A DNA stretch of 64,000 nucleotides from Methyloprofundus sedimenti (lineage in GTDB: Bacteria; Pseudomonadota; Gammaproteobacteria; Methylococcales; Methylomonadaceae), in assembly GCF_002072955.1 (NCBI RefSeq), contig NZ_LPUF01000001.1, positions 2,130,896 to 2,194,895 on the forward strand, written 5' to 3'. Position 1 is the stretch's first letter, and the number at the start of each line of letters is the position of its first letter. Made by a program: the position numbers and the translations under genes. The notes under the pieces were generated by a model that had not been told where the DNA came from, made no database searches, and was given only the letters and a program-made list of their open reading frames with translations. Below are positions 49,055-56,990 of this stretch, in pieces.

Positions 49055-49203
49055 TGGTCTGCATCTTTGATTAAGGGGTTATTATAAACTCCTATCGTTT
49101 AGTACAGGATTATTAGACCACTACATTCGCGTCGTAAACAGTGAACGAATCGGTTGTGCGAGATTGAAGAAAGCCCATTGCAAAAGAAAGAAAAAAAAGT
49201 GAA

Positions 49204-50517
49204 ATGAACGAACACGACCTATTAATAGAGGAACCCAGACTTTTCGACCAGTTATGCTCAACCTTATACTTGGGCGTCGCTTTTAAACAGGTAAAGAAAA
49301 ACAAAGGTAAACCCGGCATAGACGGAATAACCATTGCAGACTTTGAAACTCGTTTAGACGAAGAGCTAAGTCAGTTGCAAGAGGAACTCGCAAACTGGAC
49401 TTATCAACCCTCGCCAGTCCGTCGAGTAGAAATAGCCAAGCCGGGAGGCAAAGGTGTACGACTACTCGGCATACCGACGGTACGGGATCGAGTGGTACAA
49501 ACAACATTAAAGCTACTGCTGGAACCGGTCTTTGATCCGCATTTTTCACCGCACAGCTATGGATTTCGCCCAGGGCGAAGCCAGCACGAAGCGGTACAAG
49601 CGGCACAACAGATAGTGAACAGTGGCAAGCCCTACGTGGTGGATATAGATCTATCCAAGTTTTTTGATAGAATCCATCACGACAGGCTGATAGCCCGAAT
49701 GGGCGAGAAAATATCCGACAAACGGATACTTCGCCTAGTCGGAAACATGTTGCGTAGCGGCGTCATGATCAATGGCATCGTCAACCCCAGCAAGGAAGGC
49801 GCAATGCAAGGGGGCTCACTCAGTCCCTTGCTGAGCAATATCGTTCTGGATGAACTGGATCAGGAATTGGAAAAACGTGGACTGGAATTTTGCAGGTACG
49901 CGGACGACTGTAATATCTTCGTAAAATCGCAAAAAGCGGCAGATCGAGTGATGGAAAAAGTCAGCCAATTCATCGAAAAGAAGCTGAAACTGAAAGTGAA
50001 TCAGGAGAAAAGCCAGGTGGCTAAATCCGATGCGGTAAAGTTTTTAGGTTTTACCGTGGTTAAGGGGACAATTGCCATTGCGCATAAAGCCCTGCAAACA
50101 GCCATGAGTAAAATCGAAGAACTGACACCGCGAGGTACACATCAGACTCTGGATACATCACTGGACGAGATCAATCAATGGTATGTGGGCTGGTCAAATT
50201 ACTACAGTTTGACTTACTACCCCTCACAATTGAATAAAATCGAAGCCCATATCAGGCGACGACTACGATCACGAATAGTCGATCAACAAAAGAGAAAACA
50301 GCATCTATATCGAAAACTGGCCAAACGGGGCGTACCACGAAAACAAGCATCAAAAGCCGTCTTTTCAAACAACAAACGGTGGCAACTCTCCAATGCGCGA
50401 GCAGTGACGAGGGCTTATCCGAACAGTTGGTTTATAAATCTGAAAGGGCAGGAAATACGATCCGACCGAAAGTTAGAGCATTGGTTTGAAGTTTCTCAAT
50501 GGATACGTCTTGCGTGA
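49204..50517 (+). CDS. ltrA: group II intron reverse transcriptase/maturase
   Basis: A 437-residue intron-encoded protein. Reverse-transcriptase blocks are in order: GKPGIDGITI, RRVEIAKPGGKGVRLLGIPT, DRVVQTTLKLLLEPVFDPHF, SYGFRPGRSQHEAV, VVDIDLSKFFDRIHHDRL, QGGSLSPLLSNIVLDELD, and the active site CRYADDCNIF. A GIIM maturase domain follows (WYVGWSNYYSL, YRKLAKRGVPRKQA). No HNH endonuclease domain is present. The catalytic Asp pair is intact, so the protein itself looks functional even though an IS3 element now sits 78 bases upstream. Domain V of the intron begins directly after the stop. Confidence 0.95.
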   Translation: MNEHDLLIEEPRLFDQLCSTLYLGVAFKQVKKNKGKPGIDGITIADFETRLDEELSQLQEELANWTYQPSPVRRVEIAKPGGKGVRLLGIPTVRDRVVQTTLKLLLEPVFDPHFSPHSYGFRPGRSQHEAVQAAQQIVNSGKPYVVDIDLSKFFDRIHHDRLIARMGEKISDKRILRLVGNMLRSGVMINGIVNPSKEGAMQGGSLSPLLSNIVLDELDQELEKRGLEFCRYADDCNIFVKSQKAADRVMEKVSQFIEKKLKLKVNQEKSQVAKSDAVKFLGFTVVKGTIAIAHKALQTAMSKIEELTPRGTHQTLDTSLDEINQWYVGWSNYYSLTYYPSQLNKIEAHIRRRLRSRIVDQQKRKQHLYRKLAKRGVPRKQASKAVFSNNKRWQLSNARAVTRAYPNSWFINLKGQEIRSDRKLEHWFEVSQWIRLA

Positions 50518-50586
50518 GGAGCCGTGTACGGACCCGTACGCACGGTTCTGTGGGCAGACGGGAGCTGCGGCTCCCTCTGACCCGAT

Positions 50587-51078
50587 ATAGCGAAGGTGGA
50601 GACAAAATACAAGGTATTTCGACACGACACAGAATCAAGTTATTTGTGGTAGTACTTGTGAAGCCAGTGTCGAGCTTGCGATGGCATGGCGAAGCGGCAC
50701 GGACGCAGGATGAACGCGGGCTGTGGAAGGCAATAGTTGCCACGTAGTTTTTCGCTGCGGAGACTGGACGGATCCTGTCGCAACTTTCGCGAACGATAGT
50801 GGCGCGCTTAAGCAGCCTCAGAGATTGACGCCCCATTTGGATTAGAAGATCAGAAAACCCTCTTTCAAGAGAAAAAACTGATAGCAGTTACATTCTTTCA
50901 GGCTTACTTATATAAATAGTAATTAACATAAGTCTTAACAAAATTTATGCCTGATTTTTAGTAAAATTTACAGGGCCCAAGAAACATCCTTTGAGATCAA
51001 AATCTATTATATTGATCTCGAGTTAACAATAATCAAAAACACCTTCAACAAAAATTCACCCCACTTAATGTAAAACCT
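50587..51078. other. sequence between the intron 3' end and the M20 gene
   Basis: The first 250 bases are GC-richer and resemble neither the IS3 target found at the intron's other end nor a gene; a short frame on each strand is probably spurious. The last 200 bases are AT-rich and likely carry the promoter of the M20 gene. Nothing else is supported. Confidence 0.35.
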
Positions 51079-51576
51079 ATGAAAAAGATGCGTTGTATCT
51101 CCACCTTTGTACTACTGTTAATTATGCCCCCTTTTGTGGCTGGGGCGAATGAAATACCGCCGGAGAGACTATTTAAAATGGCGAAGGAAGAGCAGGCTGC
51201 TTTTCTGGAAACCTTACAGACATTGGTTAATATAGACTCGGGAACAGGAAATGAAGACGGTTTGAGCAAGGTGGAGAATATTTTAGTGCAACGCCTTACA
51301 GAGTTAGGCGCAAATGTCGAACTGAAACCGGCTCAACCCGGTGTAGGCAATATTGTCCTGGGGCATCTGCAAGGAGCAGGGGACACTAAATTCTTATTAA
51401 TGATTCATTATGACACGGTGTTTGCCAATGGCGAAGCTCGAAGGCGACCGTTTCGTAGCGAACACGGGCGTATTTATGGGCCGGGCGTGGCGGATGCAAA
51501 AGGTTCGCTGGCCCTCATTCTGCATGCTTTGAAGATGCTTAACACATTAGATTACAACGACTTCGGAGCCATTACG

Positions 51577-53223
51577 GTAACTTCTCATTATCCACTGGCA
51601 GCGGCCGCACGAATGACTTCCGATAACGGAGGAATCCCTTCTAACTTCAGTAAGCGACTTTTTAAATAACCCCAAAATGACATGCCGTGCTTTCGGCAGG
51701 TCTTCTTGAGACTGGCAAAAGTATCACGGGCTTTCCGCCCTGCATCACTTCGTGTACTCCCGCTGATTTTTCGTTTCTTGACGTAATCCCTTATATCCCG
51801 TTCGCTTAAATTGTTATGAAGTGGGAGGTAGGGTTTGTCGAGTACACGGAGGAGTTCATGTTGATTTTTCCCCATTCGCCCGAGGGCCTGGTTAAGCGTT
51901 TCGTAACAGGTTTTGGTACTGCATAGGATTTGAAAGCGCTGCCTGATACTGCTCGCCTGTTCGGTAACAGGATTAAGTTTATAAGCTTTCAGGTCATGGT
52001 AAATCGACCAAAGCTGGTCGCGTGCGTCATCTACTGCCTTGGTATGGCTGTCATTTAAAGGAATCAGGCGATTAATCACTCGTTCGGCATGGATCCAGCA
52101 CAAGGCATGATCAAAGACGTTAAACTGCCCTGCATCATCACTGATAATTGAAAAGTCAGAGGAAATGCCTTGGTCTAGCAGCCCTCCCATCAAAGCACCT
52201 TCCGTGACTATTTTTCTGTGCCGAGGTTTAACGATGCCTTGCTGATCCAGCCATTCGCACCAGTCAGGTGCCGTGTTAATGCAGACACTGATATTTTCCA
52301 GTGTCGCCAAGATTACAACAGACAGCTTATTTTGTGCCATGTATTCAATGGCACCTGTGTTCAATGTATAAAGCGTTGTTTTGCCTTGTGATAGACAGTT
52401 TAAAAAATTGATTCTGCTTTTACTTTCTGTACTACTGAACCAGGCAAAAAAATCATTGCCAATATGTGTGCAATAGCCATTTTGCCCTTTATGCCGTGCG
52501 CCAGTATCATCTGTATGAATATATTTAGAAACGGATAATCCCGTCTTCAGTAATTCATCTTTTTCGGCATGAAAATCGTCCAGATCTTCTGTTAGTATAT
52601 AACTGAGCTTACCGCTCGAAATATCGACGCCTAAATCACGAATTTGTTCCAGTAGTAATGGCTGTGTGACATGTTGGTGATGGTATTGATAGAGAATAAA
52701 GGCAATAAGGCTTTTACCAAAGCTACCTCCCTGAATGTCTTCGGGAAGCTGACCTAAAATCGTAAGACCCTCTGGCGTTATATATTCTGCTAAACGATAA
52801 CGAATGTTATGAGTTTGAAAGGTAATATCCTGAATAACACGATCCTGATACCCTTTAAAGCGTGAACCCTCTGGGATTTCATCCGGCTGAATAATTTGGG
52901 TTTCATCTATTTTGAGGTTGCCTTTTTTACTGCGCCTTGGGCCTTTTTTCCTTTTTGATGAGGAGTCATCACTTCCTGGGGCACCCTCCTTATCCATTGT
53001 ACTCGGTTTGATTTTAGGCTTTGTGGTTTCGCCTTTAAGCTTGAGTATCTCTTGTGCTAACTCATCAATCTGCTTTTGTTGCCAGGCAAGCATTTCCAAT
53101 AACACATCGACTAGCGGTGTGCGATCTTCTTTGTTTATCTCTGGTAATTCAGGTTTAGGCGAGTTCATAGAATATATTGTAAAGCAACTTTTTAATATTT
53201 TCCCGTGGATAATGAGAAGTTTC
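51577..53223 (-). mobile_element. IS66-like insertion sequence with TnpC only (1647 bp)
   Basis: Terminal inverted repeats GTAACTTCTCATTATCCAC and GAAACTTCTCATTATCCAC differ at one base, and CCATTACG is duplicated exactly on both sides (51569-51576 and 53224-53231), the 8 bp expected for the IS66 family. Only the tnpC-type gene is present; the tnpA and tnpB genes of classical IS66 are missing, as in the short single-gene branch of the family. Confidence 0.92.
51588..53168 (-). CDS. IS66-family transposase (TnpC type)
   Basis: A 526-residue protein from ATG 53168 (MNSPKPELPEINKED). It has an N-terminal coiled coil (LAWQQKQIDELAQEILKLKG), a basic linker, and the IS66 core: GSFGKSLIAFILYQYHHQHV, YIHTDDTGARHKGQNGYCTH (catalytic Asp), SDDAGQFNVFDHALCWIHAER (second Asp), and LHNNLSERDIRDYVKKRKIS (Glu), then a C-terminal SFWGYLKSRL. 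The frame is open further upstream to 53462 only because it runs into the host peptidase gene. It looks intact. Confidence 0.93.
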   Translation of the reverse strand: MNSPKPELPEINKEDRTPLVDVLLEMLAWQQKQIDELAQEILKLKGETTKPKIKPSTMDKEGAPGSDDSSSKRKKGPRRSKKGNLKIDETQIIQPDEIPEGSRFKGYQDRVIQDITFQTHNIRYRLAEYITPEGLTILGQLPEDIQGGSFGKSLIAFILYQYHHQHVTQPLLLEQIRDLGVDISSGKLSYILTEDLDDFHAEKDELLKTGLSVSKYIHTDDTGARHKGQNGYCTHIGNDFFAWFSSTESKSRINFLNCLSQGKTTLYTLNTGAIEYMAQNKLSVVILATLENISVCINTAPDWCEWLDQQGIVKPRHRKIVTEGALMGGLLDQGISSDFSIISDDAGQFNVFDHALCWIHAERVINRLIPLNDSHTKAVDDARDQLWSIYHDLKAYKLNPVTEQASSIRQRFQILCSTKTCYETLNQALGRMGKNQHELLRVLDKPYLPLHNNLSERDIRDYVKKRKISGSTRSDAGRKARDTFASLKKTCRKHGMSFWGYLKSRLLKLEGIPPLSEVIRAAAASG

Positions 53224-53979
53224 CCATTACGGTGTTGTTCAACCCTGATGAGGAAAAAGGCTCTTTCGGTTCCCGTGATCTGATTCGGGAAATTGCCTCC
53301 CGGCAGGACTATGTATTGTCTTATGAACCGCCAAATACCGATGCCGTGACCGTCGCCACCAACGGGATCAATTATCTCTTCCTCGACGTGGCAGGGCTTG
53401 CATCTCATGCCGGTTCGGCACCCGAGCAGGGAAGTAACGCTATCATTGAATTGTCTCATCAACTACTCCAGTTGAATGATCTTGGCAATCTTGAAAAAGG
53501 AACCACGGTGAACTGGACCCTCGTTAAAGGCGGTGAAAAGCGCAATATCATTCCCGCTCAAGCAGCGGCGGAAGGTGATATGCGATATTCGGATTACAGT
53601 GAAATTGAACGCGTCACTAACGATGTGCAGAAAATCATACAGCGCCAGCTTGTTGCCGGCACTCAGGTAAATTTCCGTTTGCAATCCGGCCGCCCTCCGC
53701 TACCTCGCAACCCGGCATCGCAACAGTTAGCTGATACAGCGCAAAAAGTGTATCAGGACATTGGCCTTGATCTTGGTATAACTATGATGCGTTTTGGAAC
53801 GGACGCCGGTTATGCTTATCAGGAAGGAGCAGAAACACCCAGGGTATTGGAAACCCTGGGTCTGGTGGGTGGCGGATTGCACTCAGCACAAGAATATGCA
53901 TTGCTGGATAGCATAGCGCCCCGGCTTTATCTGACTATGGCCTTGATCATTGCATCTTCAAAGCATTCGAAATGATGAA

Positions 53980-54690
53980 AATGCGAAAAGCCAAGGGAGA
54001 GTTGTCCTTTTTGCCCACGGCATCAATAACGAGCTTGGTATTGTTACGGTCACTCATGGACCATCCGATGACTTGACGAGAATAGAGATCAAGAATCCTG
54101 GCAACCCGATTAACATACACCTGTTTTCCTGATGCAACTAAATCCCGATGGATGCGTGGGGCGAACCCTACTGTTCCTTGCTTTGCTGATGAAAGCTGCG
54201 TATTTTGGTAAGTAGTCGCCTATATTAGTCAGGTTGTAGCACTCCCTAGTCACTTTAGCCAATCATAATAACCGCTGACAGATACATTGAGTGCTCAACA
54301 TAAACGACTCACTTTATGCTGACAACGGGGAGCATTTAATGAATGCGTATTTCACTTGAGTTCTCTCGCAAAGTACGCTGCGGCCTTTTGTAAAATATCG
54401 ACTTCCTCCTTCAGGCGTTCATTTTCCAGTCGAAGAGTGCTGACGTCGCTTTGGTTTTCTTTCGCAGGACGAGCACGTTTTGTAGGGAAGGCTTGATCAC
54501 CGTTACTTTCAAGTTGTGCTTTCCATTTATACAGCTGATTACACTGAATACCAAGCTCAGTAGCGATTTCAGAAGCGGGTTTATCTGTCTCGTTCATCAG
54601 TCGAACAGCTTCAACTTTGAATTCGCGGGTAAAGGTATTAAAAAATTTATTTTCACTTAGATCATAAATTAGACATACTCTCAAAGTCTA
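53980..54690 (-). mobile_element. second-type IS3-family element, decayed
   Basis: Remnant unrelated to the IS3 copies above. orfA (54352-54684) is largely intact. The orfB part (about 53980-54190) reads GFAPRIHRDLVASGKQV, VNRVAR, then directly ILDLYSRQVIGWSMSDRNN, so the region between the N-terminal part and the integrase core has been deleted, and the C-terminal catalytic half is missing. Exact ends cannot be set. Confidence 0.72.
54352..54684 (-). CDS. IS3-family transposase OrfA (second type)
   Basis: A 110-residue frame; the native part starts around FTREFKVEAVRLMNETDKPA and continues SEIATELGIQCNQLYKWKAQ, a helix-turn-helix, then a leucine-zipper-like LRLENERLKEEVDILQKAAA. This is a common IS3-group OrfA. 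The upstream residues (MRVCLIYDLSENKFF) are atypical, suggesting that the original start was altered. Without a usable orfB it should not transpose. Confidence 0.78.
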   Translation of the reverse strand: MRVCLIYDLSENKFFNTFTREFKVEAVRLMNETDKPASEIATELGIQCNQLYKWKAQLESNGDQAFPTKRARPAKENQSDVSTLRLENERLKEEVDILQKAAAYFARELK

Positions 54691-54997
54691 TTTATCTCCA
54701 TCTAGTTCAATATCATTCTAACTAAACTGCATAATCCTAGAAACCGCAGTTGACCGCTATAAAACATTATAAGTGACTGAATATAAAATATAATGATCTT
54801 AAAAACTTGTCACCTGATGGGTGACTCTACTCCACTTCACGGTTTTGTTGATAAATCTGCGTACGAAATACTGCGTTACAGCTCTTGCCAAGGGCTACGG
54901 CCATTGCCTGCGAGCCGCGCCTTGTCTTTCACACTCAGATTTTCCACAGTATCCGTGTTCAACTGAGGTTTCCAGGATAATGCACAATACCTCTCAA
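54685..54997. other. intergenic sequence upstream of the efflux operon
   Basis: No supported gene. A GC-richer patch near 54845-54925 (TACGAAATACTGCG and AGCCGCGCCTTG segments) looks like the debris that often borders IS elements. The tetR/efflux promoter and operator lie just downstream. Confidence 0.35.
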
Positions 54998-55027
54998 ATA
55001 GTATTTGACTGACTAGTCAAATACTAT
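54998..55027. promoter_or_regulatory. palindromic operator upstream of tetR
   Basis: A perfect 13-bp inverted repeat, ATAGTATTTGACT and AGTCAAATACTAT, with a 4-base spacer, ends 38 bases before the tetR ATG. The size and symmetry are typical of TetR-family operators that overlap the promoter, and its position suggests autoregulation of tetR and the RND genes. Confidence 0.75.
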
Positions 55028-55065
55028 AAAATACACGTTCTTTTCTCAATAATTGAGTGGTACTA

Positions 55066-55718
55066 ATGGGCCGTCCTCCTACCGATACAAAATCTAAACT
55101 CCTACTCACGGCAAATGATCTGGTATGGCAGAGTAGCTATGGCTTTGTGAGTGTTGATGATATCTGCAAAGCTGCGGGGATAAAAAAAGGTAGTTTTTAT
55201 TACTACTTTTCTTCAAAAGCAGAGTTGGCGGTTGCTGCTATGGAAGAGTCCTATCAAAGCTATGAATCTGAAGTAATGAGCATATTTTCTTCAGACCTTT
55301 CCCCTATTGAACGTTTTGAAAATCTAGCTGACTTTGTCTATGAAAAACAAATACAAGCATACGAAAAATATGGTCGAGTTTGTGGTTGCCCTTTTGCTTC
55401 TTTAGGCTCTGAAATGGCAGGAAATGAAGAACTCATACAAAAAAGGCTGATGAGATATTAAATCGTCAGGGCAATATGTTTAAAGAAACCTTACAGGAGA
55501 TGGTCGACTCGGGTTTTTTGCCCGTTAAAACAGATATTTCTAATACAGGTTCACAAATTATCACCTCCATTTTAGGTCAAGTCATGGTGGCACGCATTCA
55601 AAACGACTTAAGCAATTTGAAAAAAGACGTAAAACTCAGTTTATTTCAAACGCTTGGCCTAAAAACCAATATTTCAGAAATGTGCGCTAAGCTTCAGGAG
55701 CAACAAAATGATCAATAA
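55066..55718 (+). pseudogene. TetR-family repressor, frameshifted
   Basis: The first frame (to 55461) has the TetR helix-turn-helix: SKLLLTANDLVWQSSYGFVS, then VDDICKAAGIKKGSFYYYFS, followed by the first ligand-domain helices. It leaves frame in an A6 run at 55439-55444 and soon stops. The other frame continues DEILNRQGNMFKETLQEMVD to a stop at 55718, the normal C-terminal part. A one-base loss in the A-run explains it. Restored length would be about 217 residues. ATG 55066 is preferred to an upstream GTG. The C-terminal part overlaps the adaptor gene start by 11 bases, so the three genes form an operon. Confidence 0.88.
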
Positions 55719-56886
55719 ATCTCGCACTGTCACTATACTAAGTGCCGCCATGGTGACCGCCATAATTGGCACTGCTGGTTTTATACATAATGTTTCTGCA
55801 AAGGAAGCGCAAACCTCGTTGACTCGTAAGCCGCAAGCAATGCCTGTCGAAGTGTTTATCGTCGAAGATCGTGCAATACGGCTCTGGAAACAATTTTCAG
55901 GACGTCTTTCTGCGGTCGATTATGTTGAAATACGGCCACAAGCAAGCGGTTTAATCACTGAAGTAAAGTTTAATGACGGCCAGCATGTTGCTAAAAATGA
56001 TATTTTGTACGTTATTGATCCTCGTCCACTGAAAGCGATAGTCGAACAAAAAAAGGCGAATTTAATTTCTGCAAAAGATAGTTATGATTTTGCCATAAAA
56101 GAATCTACAAGAATTACTGCTTTAGTCGCTAAAAAAATGGTGGCTCAACAAGTTCTTGATGATCGTATCAATAATAAACTCGTTGCCAATTCAAACGTAA
56201 AACGTGCTAAAGCTGAGTTATCAGCGGCTGAAATAAACTTAAGCTACGCCTATATCAAAGCTCCAATTTCAGGCACAATCAGTCGTACTGAATTAACCGT
56301 TGGCAACTTAGTATCATCGGGTTCTAACGCGCCATTATTAACGTCGATTGTGGCGAATGATCGCGTTTATGCAGATTTTGAAGTGGATGAACATACCTAT
56401 TTACATTTTCGTGAAAATACATCACCTGGACTAAGCGCTAAGATTCAAAACCCAGTTGAGCTCAGTTTAGAAGACGGTAATGACGTATATCACGGAAAAA
56501 TTCATTCCTTTGATAATAAAATAGATCCGACAACAGGTACGATTCGTGCTCGTGCGATATTTGATAACTCCGAAGGAAAATTATTATCAGGTATGTATGC
56601 TCACCTAAAATTGGGTAGCGCTACTGAAGAAAAGACTATTCTTATCAGTGAACGTGCCATAGGGACAGATCAAGATAGAAAATTTGTCTATGTAGTCAAT
56701 GATGACAATAAAACAGTCTATCGAGAAGTCATTATCGGTGACAGTATTGAAGGAACTCGAATTGTACATTCAGGACTAAAAAATGGAGACAAAGTAATTG
56801 CAAGGGGCTTGATGCGAGTTCAGCCAGATATGCTTGTTGAGCCAAAAGTATTAACAGCGACTGAATTAAAAACAGATAAATCGTGA
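55708..56886 (+). CDS. RND efflux periplasmic adaptor (MexE/AcrA family)
   Basis: A 392-residue membrane fusion protein that links an RND pump to an outer-membrane channel. It has an N-terminal export segment (TVTILSAAMVTAIIGTAGFI; no lipobox Cys), the first barrel-sandwich half VEIRPQASGLITEVKFNDGQ, an alpha-hairpin (about 110-170), the second half LSYAYIKAPISGTISRTELTVG, and beta-barrel plus membrane-proximal domains (IDPTTGTIRARAIF, and NDDNKTVYREV). The pump gene follows after 104 bases. No outer-membrane factor gene is adjacent, so a TolC-like protein from elsewhere is presumably used. Confidence 0.93.
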   Translation: MINKSRTVTILSAAMVTAIIGTAGFIHNVSAKEAQTSLTRKPQAMPVEVFIVEDRAIRLWKQFSGRLSAVDYVEIRPQASGLITEVKFNDGQHVAKNDILYVIDPRPLKAIVEQKKANLISAKDSYDFAIKESTRITALVAKKMVAQQVLDDRINNKLVANSNVKRAKAELSAAEINLSYAYIKAPISGTISRTELTVGNLVSSGSNAPLLTSIVANDRVYADFEVDEHTYLHFRENTSPGLSAKIQNPVELSLEDGNDVYHGKIHSFDNKIDPTTGTIRARAIFDNSEGKLLSGMYAHLKLGSATEEKTILISERAIGTDQDRKFVYVVNDDNKTVYREVIIGDSIEGTRIVHSGLKNGDKVIARGLMRVQPDMLVEPKVLTATELKTDKS

Positions 56887-56990
56887 TTTAGTATCAGGTC
56901 GAACTTATCTATTTGAAATAGCGCACCAATACCTATTTTCTAATATTATTTTAAGCATCCAGGACATGATGTTCTGAGGGTAAATGTACC

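Larger units (their letters stand above)
47874..49125 (-). mobile_element. IS3-family insertion sequence, copy 2 (1252 bp), intact
   Basis: Same ends as copy 1 (TGTAGTGG / CCACTACA) with a TTC target duplication on both sides (47871-47873 and 49126-49128). orfA and orfB are both full length, and the -1 slippery A-AAA-AAG lies at 48791-48797. It sits inside the group II intron upstream of its protein gene, in the opposite orientation to the intron. Confidence 0.93.
47356..50586 (+). mobile_element. group II intron with reverse transcriptase, interrupted by an IS3 element
   Basis: Structured, GC-richer RNA-like sequence from 47356 to 47873 (domain I-IV material: GGGTGTCC, GAAGTCC-type segments) precedes the intron-encoded protein at 49204-50517. 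A domain V hairpin (GAGCCGTGTACGG with CCGTACGCACGGTTCTG, 50519-50550) and a domain VI stem (GGGAGC/GCTCCC) follow, ending near TGACCCGAT at 50578-50586. The 5' end is not the usual GTGCG, so the exact start is uncertain or lost. An IS3 copy (47874-49125) splits the domain region from the gene. The 3' flank does not continue the IS3 orfA found at the 5' flank. Confidence 0.78.
51079..53975 (+). pseudogene. M20-family (glutamate carboxypeptidase-like) peptidase split by an IS66-like element
   Basis: The N-terminal part, 51079-51576, and C-terminal part, 53232-53975, rejoin in frame across an 8-bp duplication (CCATTACG) to give about 413 residues. A signal peptide (STFVLLLIMPPFVAGA) leads a periplasmic zinc exopeptidase of the carboxypeptidase G2 type: IHYDTVF (zinc His), GPGVADAKGSLA (bridging Asp), NPDEEKGSFGS (catalytic and zinc Glu), a dimerisation domain with GLASHAGSAPEQGSNAI, and the final H in GGLHSAQEYA. 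All catalytic residues survive, so precise loss of the IS would restore the gene. As it stands it is broken. Confidence 0.9.

Noticed and set aside
50432-50836. 134-residue minus-strand frame after the intron
   Set aside because: It overlaps the reverse-transcriptase end and domain V on the other strand and has low-complexity basic composition.
51588-51669. C-terminal extension of the M20 frame into the IS66-like element
   Set aside because: The residues after AITV derive from the IS terminal repeat; the true continuation lies beyond the element.
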